A stretch of 64,000 bases of DNA from the NCBI GenBank assembly GCA_003344405.1, contig NOWV01000009.1, positions 124,001-188,000 on the forward strand, given 5' to 3'. The notes beneath the pieces are model-generated. The model was not told the origin of the DNA and did no database searches. It was given only the letters and a program-made list of their open reading frames with translations. A program made the translations under genes and the position numbers. This document shows, piece after piece, positions 52,925-64,000 of this stretch. Each line of letters opens with the position of its first letter. Positions within the stretch are counted from its first letter, which is position 1. The stretch comes from Trichoplax sp. H2. Its lineage: Eukaryota; Placozoa; Uniplacotomia; Trichoplacea.

Positions 52925-54928
52925 TATCTAGCATTAAAATGTTTCAAATAATTCTAGTTTATTCTTATCTACTGTAATAAGTAGAGAGACAAATAGTGAT
53001 TTTCAACGGACAATTTTTAGTGGGTGGAACGCAATCCAACAAGGTAAAGGTACCGTTCCGAACTGTAATTTTCTTTTGTACGATTGAATCTTATCTACAC
53101 ATTCACTCACTCCAACTTTGTTCAACGCCCCAAAACTGTAGACGTACTCTTCAAGCGGATCAAGAATTGTTGAATGTTGAAAAATCGATCCACTACGAGC
53201 TTAATGACTACTGTAAGCTACGACTTGAAGGAGCCAATTAAAAAAAATAATAATAATAGTGCGGGGATGCTTGGGAACTCTTCTACGTCGCGATCGCTAA
53301 TATTGATTAATTTATTTATTATGCAGAATATTATAATCATGATGATATTGTAGTGCACTGTGGCGCGGTCCGTCGAGCACAGTGGTGCACAGTGGTGCAC
53401 AATAGTGCGCAGTAGGTACACCACATTCGTTGTTACATTGCATTGCTCTTGGCTACTGTACTCTGGCAATTGCACGAGACTGTACACTAATACAATCACT
53501 ATTGCAGCTAGCTGAATTCACTGTCAACAGTGACATTGTTTTTGGCCATGGATTAATGTTCTATTCACATTTTGAGAATTCCACCAGCTTCTAATGGTTG
53601 TAATATACCATCGTCGCCACTGTAGTGGCTAGCAAAATTAATGTCACTATTATTACCAAACAGTGGAAAGTCAGTCGCCGTGGCCATGGGGTGTAACTCT
53701 ACCGTACGGACACTACAGTACTTATACTGTACATTGTGTTACGCTGCAGTACTGTACTTTTAGCAGGCCTTCTTGGCAGAATCCTTGGCAAAATGGCTTA
53801 ACTGGACATGGACTATTGGATGTTAATCCATGTGCTGCGTTACAAAACTCAATTTACGATACTTTTAGATTACTCTTTAGTCGACGATTGAACTTAGATT
53901 ACTACTATACTGTACACTACAGTCATCACACAAGTCAACTGTCTTGGACCGTTGTACTGTACTGTACTATACTTCTCACCGAATAGAATTAAATTCATTA
54001 AATAACTGGAAAAGATAATCCAGCAGCATCTATCAGCAATAAATAAGGTTCATCAACTGTAAATAAATACTAATCATCTACGTTGTAGTCATAGATTGTC
54101 TAAAATTGATGGCTAAATATTAACGAAACACACATTCTTCGTTGTATTGCAATACTTGCAATAACTGATCATGGTATTTAATAATAACATCATTGATCAA
54201 GCTTTTTTCACTATGCGTCTGCTGTGTACAGTCAGAAACTTCTGTGCGTTAAAGCAGCAAAATTAAAGCCAAATGTTTTTATTTTCTAACAATTGCTAAA
54301 AGATTACAAAAAGCTGTATTACCGCAAATTGCAAAATTCTAAATTTTACTCTACTGTACTTTTAAAAATCCAATGAGAGTATCATGAAATACTCATATAT
54401 CTGGTTAATGCTGTACTATTGGCATGTAATAATTTTGCAAAAGCATCCATCGAAGATGGATATCCAAGATATTTAGCCCAGCAAAGGATAAAGTACTGTA
54501 CCTTTACTTTAGATTAAGTTTACTGTTGTGTCAAGTTGTACAACTTGGCGGAATGTAAATTATATTACAGTAAGCATAATAGATATATACGGCATTTTTT
54601 TATTTACTGTATATGTTTTAAGAACTTGTTTACGTAGCTGCATCTACCTACTCAAGAATATAACTTTTAAAATGTACAACAATTAGCAGCTGAAACTATT
54701 AGAATAATAAACATAGTTAAATTGGACTCATGAAAATAATACATACAGAGTGTAAAGAATTTACAAATCCACGAAAAGTGATGTTTTTAGTAAATGAGAT
54801 AATGCCCTTCATTAGCCAATCTTACAGTCTCCATGAAACAAAGATCTTAAACGGCTATCATTCAAATAATAGGCTTCGGTTGCTTTAGACCTAACGCAAT
54901 CTAGGCGGTGGCACTCATATCTTCAATA
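52925..54928. other. CTDSP upstream region / CHMP2 3' flank
   Basis: No supported gene. It includes a small GTGCACAGTG repeat near 53368-53405 and scattered TACTGTACAGTA motifs at 53703-53760 and 53908-53975, about 0.8-1 kb upstream of the CTDSP start. The 107-codon + strand frame at 53663-53986 runs through these palindromes and has no recognisable domain. Confidence 0.5.
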
Positions 54929-57505
54929 TTAATCTCTTCGTAGGTTGTCCAGCCTATAGTTTAAGTTGATTATACAATCATATCAGTATGAACAGTACGT
55001 GTATCCGAATGAAGATCCGTCCAAAATAGTAGCAATCACAGTATTAACTAGAGAGCTAAAGAACGAAATTCAATTTAGATAGCCTGACATACCTGGCTTG
55101 TAGGTCTGCATCTAAATCACTATTGCCACCACCACCAGCAGCAGCAACCTGCGGTTGTTTTGCTGCATGGGATGCTGAGTTCAAGGAAGTGCTGCTTGCT
55201 GGAAGGTCAGCAAGCTAATTAAATCGAGGTAGAAAGGGTTAAAACTATAGCAGCATAATTTTTAGAGGAGTACATTGAATCATGTAATAGTAACACAATT
55301 ACCTGATCGGTAAGCGTCAATCCCAGTTCGTCAAAAACTTGAGCCACTATAGCATCGCTAATAAAGCACAAATTTGACATTACATTTAAAGTTTTTACTC
55401 GTAAAAGTATTGAAACGCTAAAAATTTAAACTGCAGTTTTGATCACACCTTTCTTCATCATCCTCTTCATCGCCTATAACATCATCGATAGCGTCATTCA
55501 TCATTTCTTCCTTCATATCCATTACTTCAGATTGCTTTTCAAATTCCATCATAATCTTTTGTATTTGTGGCAAGTTTAGCTGCTTATTCATTCTACCTAA
55601 TGCTTTAGCTACGCCTTTCATAGCTTGCGCCATGGAATTGGTTGAACGAAGAGTCTATAAAATCGGTAAGTACAAAAGTCTTTGTTAGACCAGTTTAGAG
55701 TTGAGAAAGATTGCAATCTTTTTCATGAGAGTTGAGATGTCATCAACATACCTGTATTTTTAAAGAAACCGCCTGCAAATTGGCTTTCATCATTATAAAT
55801 TTTTTAACATATCGACGTGTTCGAACTAAATCTTTGGCCATGATTTTGGTAGCGTCCTAAAAGATGGGTAATCAAATAAATTGGTTCAGTATGGCTGCAT
55901 CTGTATGCGTGTCGACGTGAAAGGTACGTAACTGGGAAGTGTACGTCTATATTTGTCACATCGTTTGAATCATTGCATTTTAGCTTCAAATTTCACATAT
56001 CGTAGCGAGCCAATAGAAATATAATCTATGTAAAGAAATTGATTACTCATAGTTACCATTTGTCCAGCCTTCGCCATCTTTTTAATATCAGCAATGACTT
56101 TCTTCTCTTGTTGTTCTAATTTTACTCTTTCCCGATCTAAATCCCTTTTAATATTAAAACAGAAACATTAACACATTGATAAAGGAGGCAATAAAGATAT
56201 TATTTTGCACATACTAAAAGATACTTTCTGAAGCTATATTAGAGGTCCAAAAGACTAGAAGTACGAGTTTACACTTTGCAGTACGGCGTAACTGTAGTCT
56301 ATAGCTTGATACTTCAGTCGAGTACCATGAATACTATACATACTGCACATCTAAAGATTCATTGATATGAGCGAAACTAAACTTTACAATTGTTCAATGG
56401 TAACAACATCGGCTCATCAACTCCAAAGATTCTACCTCTACAATTCTTCGTTTTGTTTCAGTAATTTATCTGAATCTAGTATTGCATGTAGCACAATGTG
56501 ATATTCGCTAACGAGTATTGTAGGTAGGCCATCGCTATCGATATTTACTGTCAATATAAGGTACTAGTGGGGGCTACGTAATTCTTTACGTTTTGTTGAT
56601 CAGATAAGGTTCCTAATTGGCCAAGAGGGAAGACTTTCAAGGCTAGTAGTAATAACTACATGAAAATTAAATTACAATTTGTGATTTATTATTCATCTAT
56701 CGTTAGTACCTACATATGTATTGTAAATAGATCATGAATTCATCGTTGGAGCATATTAAACATGACTCAACATCCATAATGCAAAATTTTAGCCTTGAGG
56801 GGTATTTCATTTACATGCTACAGCAGTCACATTGTTGATGAAAGTACAGATTTTGTCAGTGTCCTCACTAATGACTAATTTCAATAGCTTCGGGTAAAAA
56901 TAACAAGAGACTGGTGTGACTAACCGGTGTACGCAATAGAACTGAAGATTCATCTTGATAATATTTTACTCTACTATACCTGCGCCTTGTACTGTTATAC
57001 TGTCGTGAATCCGCATATGAAAGTTTATACAGATCAAAATCAAACAGCGTAGGTTGTAAATTATTGTATTTTATCAAATGTCGAACTGTGAACATCGGAA
57101 AAGGATCCCCAAGTTTCCCTGATTTTATGCGAAAGGGTGAGGTCGGAAAATCAATATTTCCCCATGAAATATTTCATAGTTAACTGTTAGCAATATCGAT
57201 CTGGTTGTAGCCAGTGGACATTGCAGTATTTATTTGAATGCTAACTTTGCGCTATACGTAGTTGATATACTGTAGTTTTATTTGGTATTGGCTATTACGT
57301 TTCTTTGGAAAGTCGCTTCCTTGATGGACAACTATTGTACATTGCATCAAGCTTTCTATCTTGCTGTACAGTACATAAAATGTTGTTGCTATTACCGCAC
57401 TGTTTAGTGATAAACCTACCGAATCGCTTTATTTAAAGCGCGCTGGTTTTGCTTCAATAACTCTTCGGGAGTTTTCTTTTTTCCAAATAAAAATTCCAGT
57501 GGCAT
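54929..57505 (-). CDS. CHMP2A: CHMP2, ESCRT-III subunit
   Basis: Charged multivesicular body protein. It polymerises on endosome and midbody membranes with CHMP3/CHMP4 and recruits VPS4 for membrane scission. Exons in transcript order: 57420-57505, 56057-56144, 55752-55856, 55449-55654, 55303-55357, 55093-55214, 54929-54953. Phases agree and give 228 residues (human CHMP2A is 222). Recognisable parts: MPLEFLFGKKKTPEELLKQN at the start, a basic helix EQQEKKVIADIKKMAKAGQM, then IMAKDLVRTRRYVKKFIMMK, SMAQAMKGVAKALG, LPQIQKIMMEFEKQ and MKEEMMNDAIDDVIGDEEDD. After an Ala/Gly linker comes the C-terminal MIT-interacting motif DADLQARLDNLRRD. The pattern fits CHMP2A better than CHMP2B. The start is the only ATG before this N-terminus. 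The gene is divergent from TMEM50, 1.76 kb away. Confidence 0.95.
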
Positions 57506-57700
57506 GTCGTATTATTGTGGTAATGTTTTGTAGGATAGTTGAAATCAGCAGTAGAATGGAATCAGCCCAAGTTAGCAGTAATATTGGACGATCAAGTGAA
57601 GAACCTTTTAGCAAGAAATTGGCAACGACTTGGAAGTCAATATAGTCCAGTCCAGTCCAGTAGTTTGAGAAATGTGGCGATTGGTTTCAGTACCTGAAGT

Positions 57701-57895
57701 TATACGTACTGTACAGGTACGGATGATTTGTTCGACTTCTGGTACTGTACAGTATAGTACTTTTGGAGGGTCTGTACAGCACCCTTTACTGTACTGTACA
57801 GTGTACAGTACAGTAAGTACAGTGTACAGTACTGTACTGTAAGTACAGTGTACAGTTCATTGTAGTCAATTGTCAGCATACTGTACACTGTACTG
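57701..57895. repeat. TACTGTACAGTA palindrome cluster, CHMP2 upstream
   Basis: One of the densest clusters in the window: repeated GTACAGTGTACAGTACAGTA and its complement. The repeats include tandem units of AAGTACAGTGTACAGT at about 57817 and 57840. Confidence 0.9.
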
Positions 57896-58660
57896 GATAA
57901 AACCTCTACTGTACTGGATGACTGCGAGCGCGATGACGACTGATTCTATTTTTAGGTCTATACGTCAGTTGTACCATCCCCACCTAGACCTGACCGAGCC
58001 CACCAGGCGGAGGACTTGGCCAAACCTAGTGAAAGTGTGCATTTTGTTGATACAGACTCATACAGTTCTTTCATGCCACAGACGGACCATTGGAAGGACA
58101 TGGACACTACACTATAGGACATGATTTACTTCTGGCGGTCTAAGGTATTACAAGCCTTGCGATGGCAACATGATGCTTGTTCTAAAATATCTGTATCACA
58201 AGTGATCAAGTTGTAGAGAATTACGATTGCATATATCGATACTGAGCACTGCAAAATTGGAGAGCAGAAATGCTGTAATGTCACCCTCAACCATGGTTTG
58301 CAGTTTCTTAAGGTGGCTGTGAATGTCAAGGTTGACCCTGCACTGCAGCTAGGACTTGCAAATAGGGGATGACGAGGGTAATGGTTTTTCTTTGAGTAAT
58401 GCCAAAGACTACTCAAACTTGTATTTTTCCACGTTTTTTTCATACAAAGTACTTTAACCTTAATTGGTATTCATGGTATATTCCTGGCCAAAATTAGTCC
58501 CTTACTCTATAGAAACATGTTACGTCTCTGACTCATGCTATTATTGCTATCGTTGTACCGCATAGTGGGTCTAGGACAATTAGACGCCGACAATTGACTG
58601 CTGTACTGTACATTAAGTGTACAATGGAGTAGTATAGGATGCAAACAATATCAATCTCGA

Positions 58661-58830
58661 TTTGATATAACGAGGATGAATTGATTACTTTGCAGCGTTC
58701 AATCCTATACGCCGTAAAATGAATGAATCGAATGGAGTAAAGTATCTCTTTTGATAGGATGAGGGTGGATTGACTATTTTACAGCATTCAATCCTATACA
58801 GGGTCCAATCAATTTAATGGAGTAAATAAA
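58661..58830. repeat. Tandem duplication with about 89-bp spacing
   Basis: GATTGACTATTTTACAGCA-TTCAATCCTATAC-type sequence followed by TGGAGTAAA occurs twice. The TTCAATCCTATAC cores are at 58698 and 58787. Confidence 0.8.
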
Positions 58831-58978
58831 TAAATTATCCCATTTGGTTGTAGATTGTACCATATTAGCTACATGTCGTATCTACACATTCAACTGGACC
58901 AAACTGAGTAGGTTTAATAGGGTGGTTTAGCATCGATTTCAGACAGTGACCTCATTCGAGGTCAAAGAACAGACATTC

Positions 58979-59162
58979 TACAGTACTAATGCTACAATAC
59001 TAATTCCAATGAAGAAGACGCAGTACAGTACGTAATATACTGTACTGTACTAATAATAGGAATTCTACAGTACTTACTCTACAGTACTTTCGCTACTGTA
59101 CGATCCTCAGCCCAGCAGAATGTTAACTTTTAACCGTACTGTACACTGTACAGTACAGTACT
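58979..59162. repeat. TACTGTACAGTA palindrome cluster, TMEM50 upstream
   Basis: Multiple CAGTACAGTA, TACTGTACTGTAC and TACTGTACACTGTACAGTA units. The cluster ends about 100 bp before the TMEM50 ATG. Confidence 0.85.
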
Positions 59163-59265
59163 TTAACCGCTATCATTATTGTGTAAAGTCAACTGTAAAT
59201 TAACAAATAAAAAATTGACAATATTCAAATTCTTATTTCCAGCTTAGTGTTATTAGAAAAGGAAA

Positions 59266-62200
59266 ATGAGTGGCTGTCTAGATGATATTAGATGTATTGA
59301 ATGTGATATTGGCGAATATAGGAATCCCATCGCTGCTTCGATTGCAGGAGTTTTGGTAAGGATATAGAGTAGTTGCAACGATCAACATACTCGCTCGATT
59401 ACAAAATAGCTGTTGTGTACACTGTACGTAGTAAGTAGATGAGGTAATTTTATTCTCCATACTTTATACTCAGTACAAACATTGCTTTGGCCGTACCAAC
59501 TACAGTCAATGAGTGCCTGGTACCAGATATGAAAAATTCTATTTCCAATTCTGTTAGTTTATAAATCTGAACCTTGACAACTTGATTCAAGTATATGACG
59601 ATAACATATTATCAACATTGCCAATACTGTAGTCATTTTTCTCCTTTTTCCAACAAAAATACTCATCATACGGTCGAGTGGCAATAGTGTCGAAGATGAT
59701 GCTATCAAAAATAGGATATTTTGAAGCTACATTTACAGTATGTTAACCTTGCATGGATGATGACGGTGGACATATATGGACAATATATGGAATATGGTAC
59801 CGTCTTGATAGTTCGTAGATGTTGAGTTGGTACTTACTTAAATTAGAATTATCGGTCTTGTTTCTACGTGATATAACATTACATATTTTTATTCATTGAC
59901 CGTCAAGAGAATTCTTTATTTTTGATACGTTTTGTCCTGATCAATGTACTGTAGACCATATTGATGATAATGCAATTATTACAACTGGAAGGGCGAACCT
60001 ACGAAATTGGATAGTCAGTTTGATGTAATCCGATAAAGTCTGGGACGCGGGCTCATAATTCACATTATTACAGTACTACAGTATACTGTATTGAATAGCA
60101 ATTTTTCTGTTATCGACATTACCATAGAAATTAGGCCATTAGGTTCTGTCTAATAGATGCCCTTCAATTATCAATGTACTGTAATGTGAGGTTATACCAT
60201 ATACTGTACACTAATATAATCTTATCACGATTATTTTACTAATTATAAAGTCGATATAAATAAAAGCACGATATTGTACATTTTGGAGCCTAGAGAATTG
60301 GATAGAAATCTCTGATAATTAATTTACTACGACAATGCAACTGAACACGATATACCTGAGTCAGTACGAGTTGGATTGGAACTACAGGCAGTAGTGCATG
60401 GATATTATAATGCGGTAACACTGCACGAGTACATATACACGTATATCGTATTAGCTATAACTATAAAAATCCTCTATCAATCTCAACCTCTGTTTAACGA
60501 AAGTGTATAACCGGAAAGAACGAAAAACTTTATAAACAATCCAGAGTTTAACGTATACTCGTGTGCGTATCGCTTATTTACGTCAAGTTCTGGAATATAG
60601 GCCAATATGGGTTCATTCTTTATCCAATATGAAAAGTAGAACTTGAGTATGCGAAGCGTAAAATGATAGATACGATTTATTTTCATAAGATTAATCTTAC
60701 GGTATTAAAATGTAGTCTATGCTTGTAGATGGAACAACTTTCCATATGAAACATTGCCTTTATTAAATTGAAGCTTTGCTGTGATAGTAATTTAGCTGTG
60801 ATCACCAAGGCAGTAGTTTAACGTTTTATACACTACTTTAGATACTGAAATGTAGATAGCATCGAAATAATTATTATCAGTACCTTATGCAATTATCTAT
60901 AATCTATACTGTGCAATTTACAGCTATTATCTAATTGTATGGATCATATAGGGAGCCGCCGGATGGTGGGTTTTTATTGACGCTGCCACCACAGACCAAT
61001 TCAATCCAGCATTTTGTGTTTGTGGGATAGTTTCTATGGTCGGATTGCTTATGTAAGTTTCGGTATCCAATCTATAATGATATAATTAGAACAGAATGTG
61101 ATGCTGCTTAAAATATGCTAGTATCATATACTGCAGTATTTAGGCGCTATTGATCTAAATTCTCGTATACGTGTATAATATCTAGGTATTTTTAATACGG
61201 CTAATGCAGTGTATTGCCATGTATAGTAGGATTACTGTTGCACGTTTTATATGTCCGTCTTGCACTTTAAATAGAAGTACTCAATTAGGATTTTCCCTAG
61301 TTTTCGATATTAGTTTATTTATATGCGGAAGCAGAAATTGCAACCAAGACGATACGCGTCTAGATCATTTCTTTAGTCAGAACTCAGACATCTTAACTCT
61401 ATTCTATATGATCTATACTGACTGTAGTATATGATTGAAGTCTTAAATGTAGTATGAAGCAATTAGCTATTATACTATATCACTTATTTAGTGAATTAGT
61501 CATTAAGCTAACTATATGATCTACTATTATATAAAATATCGTAAAAGGATCAATGCTATTTCGACTGGACAGTTGCACGGAGATGCTTATTCTGGTGGAT
61601 GTTTAGGACAGACGGGTAAGATTGCTCGCTCATAATTTGAAATCGCCAGAAAATTAATGCTTATCAAAAGCTATGTCCAACGGATTGTTAACATGTGACC
61701 TATTTTAATACCTAGTATTGCGGTAGTACGCTATAAAGATAAATTTTCTGAATAGTGTCTCAGCTGTTGTATATTTTGCAATGCGATAGCTTTATAGTAC
61801 CGTAGGTACAAGGAATTAAATAGTGAAAAACTATAAGTTAACAAACAATTCAGAACTTACAGAAATTGCCTTTAACGCAATAAGTAGTACTGTTTTGCTA
61901 GATAAGTATTTGTTAGACCAAAAATTGGACTAAGCTCCCGTTGTAGATCTATGCCTATTCCTTTGAATATCATGCTTGCGAAACGCTATCAAAATACGTA
62001 TATGTACAGTACACTGTACAGTAATCTTAAATTGACGTAATATACTCGTTCCTAAATTAGTCTAATTATATCTTAGGTTCACGTATATGGTTCATCTTTG
62101 GATTTGGATGCCTTTTTGGAGGTTTAATATCATCTGGATGGATTTTATTTGCCTCTTATGTTGTCCCCCGTAAGTCATAAATATATTCATACTGTCAATA

Positions 62201-62546
62201 TTACAGTACACGAGTTTCAAGATTGTATTCGTAGTTATGCTTTACGCGACGTGTCACATAGTTCGGAATGTAAAAGTTGATCTTTAACTAGTATCACTTT
62301 TGTCATAGTCTGATACTAAATGCATCGTCTTACTCTTGTTAGATGCAAAAGATGTATGGCCCGGTGTTGCTGTCTTCCTCCAAAATGTTCTGCTGTTTTT
62401 CAGGTAATATGAAATTAAACACTTTCTGAACAATAATTAATGACACTATTTAAAGCAGTATCAAGAACTGACATTGGTATATTCTTATCTTATGTAGCGC
62501 TTTAACGTTTAAATTCGGCCGAACGGAAGATCCATATAGATTTTAG
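59266..62546 (+). CDS. TMEM50A: TMEM50 family four-span membrane protein
   Basis: Small integral membrane protein (ER/Golgi in vertebrates); its molecular role is not well defined. Exons: 59266-59355, 60952-61052, 61548-61615, 62077-62169, 62343-62403 and 62498-62546. Phases agree and give 153 residues (human TMEM50A is 157). Family landmarks are a Cys-rich start MSGCLDDIRCIECD, then RNPIAASIAGVL entering TM1, GWWVFIDAA after it, SGGCLGQTGSRIWFIFGF leading into TM3, FASYVVP, DVWPGVAVFLQN and the ending FKFGRTEDPYRF. Four hydrophobic segments are visible. The first intron is 1.6 kb and the others 160-500 bp. TMEM50A and TMEM50B are not separable here. Confidence 0.94.
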
Positions 62547-64000
62547 ATGGTTGGTTTGGCAGTTAATTATTGTAAAGTAGTGCATTTTCCATTACCAAAA
62601 ATGCTATTTCAAGGTAGCATGACTATTGCTTCTTCTAATGTACAGCAAGAATTAATATCTTGTACGTTTACGCATTTATTACTATACGTATACGATCTTC
62701 TTGTGTAAATCCGGTAAGATAGTATATGTTTGTGGAGTAAAATCTTAAGGGTACGCTACTCCATTCTATGAAAATTAGTTTTAAAGAATGTTCCATGTTG
62801 AACCGTCACCAGAAAGTAGAGACTCTTGAAAATAATTGATCGTCTCTTTTTGGAAATATAAATTGCGTATAGATTAAATTCACAAAGCGTTACGAATTAG
62901 GTTTATAATTAAACAAGAAGGAATCAGAAATACTGATCCTATTTCCTTTTATATAGATCTCTATTCTGTATGTTCTAAAGATTAAATATTCCTAACACAT
63001 AAATTAGCGATTGGTAGAGTGTAGATTATCCGTTGGGTTATTGTACAAGTTGCAATTTTTTGGTAATTTTTACGGTTATATTTCGCGCATAATATTGAAC
63101 ACTTCAACTGTTTATTATAGTATATCGTTAAGTTCTATTATAACTTCTTATCAACTTCTGTAATGTATAAAGAACTATAAATCTTTGTAGACTAGATAGA
63201 GATTGAGACCTTATGGTCAGTTATCTTACATTTTATCAAAAATGCTATTACTGGAGTGCGGTAGCTTACGTATATAATCACGTCTATCTGTGTATTAGCT
63301 GGGAATTCAGGATAAATTATTTCATAACTTCGTATAAAACCGCAAATACAACTATTAAAAGTTTTCGATTTGCACACTTCATGACTTGCAGCGCTCACTG
63401 GTATAGAAGGAATTAATGCACTACTTATACATGTACAGTATATTATAATAATGATAGTTATCAATTCATTTATCTTTGGCTTGATATTAAAACTTGCAAT
63501 TTGCGGCAAATTTTATATGCTTTCTTTGCAGCTGATACAGCAAGACTGACCTGTTAATTAGGGATAATCGACTTAATTGGAGTATGGTCGAACTGAATAC
63601 TTTATCGAGCTGCTAATAACAAGTTGTAAAAATGTTTAGCTAACTACAGTACTATCTCTAGTAAACAATGCTGTACGATCTACGAGTGACAACTATAGTC
63701 TTAAGTAATCTGTAAAATATCCGTAAGTATAAATCGACTGTTGTAATAAGAGGTTTATAAAACTATACAAACAGCATCCCAAAATCCTAAGATTTTGATA
63801 TTTAATTGCATTCATGAATCTACTGTACTGTCGTAGATTCAATTTTGGTATCTATTTCATTACCGTCCACTTTTACAGTATTTAAGCTTCGTAACTTGAA
63901 ATTATTGAATGTGCCTCATCAATCAGCCATCATGCAACCGGATAAAATGATACAAAGCCAGTAAAATATCATTGGCAAGCACATCATGATAACTATCACT
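62547..64000. other. TMEM50 3' flank, no gene seen
   Basis: Presumed 3' UTR followed by AT-rich sequence. The opposing short frames at 63192-63509 mirror each other and have no recognisable motif. A CDS edge running off the window cannot be excluded. Confidence 0.5.

Larger units (their letters stand above)
57506..59265. promoter_or_regulatory. Shared upstream region of divergent CHMP2 and TMEM50
   Basis: The start codons of CHMP2 (-) and TMEM50 (+) face away from each other across this 1.76 kb. It carries two TACTGTACAGTA clusters, one about 195 bp upstream of CHMP2 and the other about 100 bp upstream of TMEM50, and an 89-bp tandem duplication between them. The TTATTTCCAG at 59233-59242 could be the acceptor of a TMEM50 5' UTR intron. 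Promoter role is inferred from position only. Confidence 0.5.

Noticed and set aside
53663-53986. 107-codon plus-strand frame
   Set aside because: Much of it runs through GTAC palindromes, producing Tyr/Cys/Thr/Val-rich peptide typical of that repeat. No known domain.
58126-58443. 105-codon minus-strand frame in the CHMP2-TMEM50 interval
   Set aside because: No motif, no splice context, and no ATG-proximal features. Position suggests promoter DNA.

Overview
The window looks like a chromosome segment from an early-branching animal. It is AT-rich, with GT-AG introns, TTTAG/TTACAG-type acceptors and several genes with strong, near full-length similarity to vertebrate proteins. A placozoan (Trichoplax/Hoilungia type) is my best guess from the base composition, mostly short introns and the presence of a Frizzled receptor. 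That is inference, not something the sequence proves. I see no bacterial operons, CRISPR arrays, insertion sequences or intact transposons.

Six genes can be reconstructed confidently or fairly confidently, five of them by joining exons whose phases agree: (1) an ICE1-like little elongation complex subunit, + strand, 10858-15885; (2) an intronless Frizzled receptor, - strand, 21202-22848; (3) a CDK14/15 (PFTAIRE) kinase of 16 exons, + strand, 31837-36249; (4) a CTDSP/SCP small CTD phosphatase of 8 exons, - strand, 40398-52924, with two introns of about 5 kb; (5) a CHMP2 ESCRT-III subunit of 7 exons, - strand, 54929-57505; (6) a TMEM50 four-span membrane protein of 6 exons, + strand, 59266-62546. 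A seventh candidate, 8049-8558 (+), encodes an unrecognised Cys-rich, N-glycosylation-rich protein.

Layout: 1-8 kb is gene-poor and marked by two- and three-copy tandem duplications. 8-16 kb holds the orphan ORF, a 5S-rRNA-like fragment and ICE1. 16-21 kb is empty as far as I can see. 21-23 kb is Frizzled, followed by a long upstream region (23-31 kb) full of GTAC palindromes and a roughly 240-bp tandem array. 31-36 kb is CDK14 and 36-40 kb is empty. 40-53 kb is CTDSP. 53-63 kb contains CHMP2 and TMEM50, divergently transcribed from a shared 1.8-kb region. The last 1.4 kb has no recognisable gene.

The genes do not form a pathway cluster. Frizzled and CDK14 both belong to Wnt signalling (CDK14 phosphorylates LRP5/6 in vertebrates), and CTDSP and ICE1 both act on RNA polymerase II, but linkage may be chance. 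The most interesting non-coding pattern is that clusters of the self-complementary motif TACTGTACAGTA sit upstream of most of the gene starts and are rare inside genes and in the gene-poor first 10 kb.
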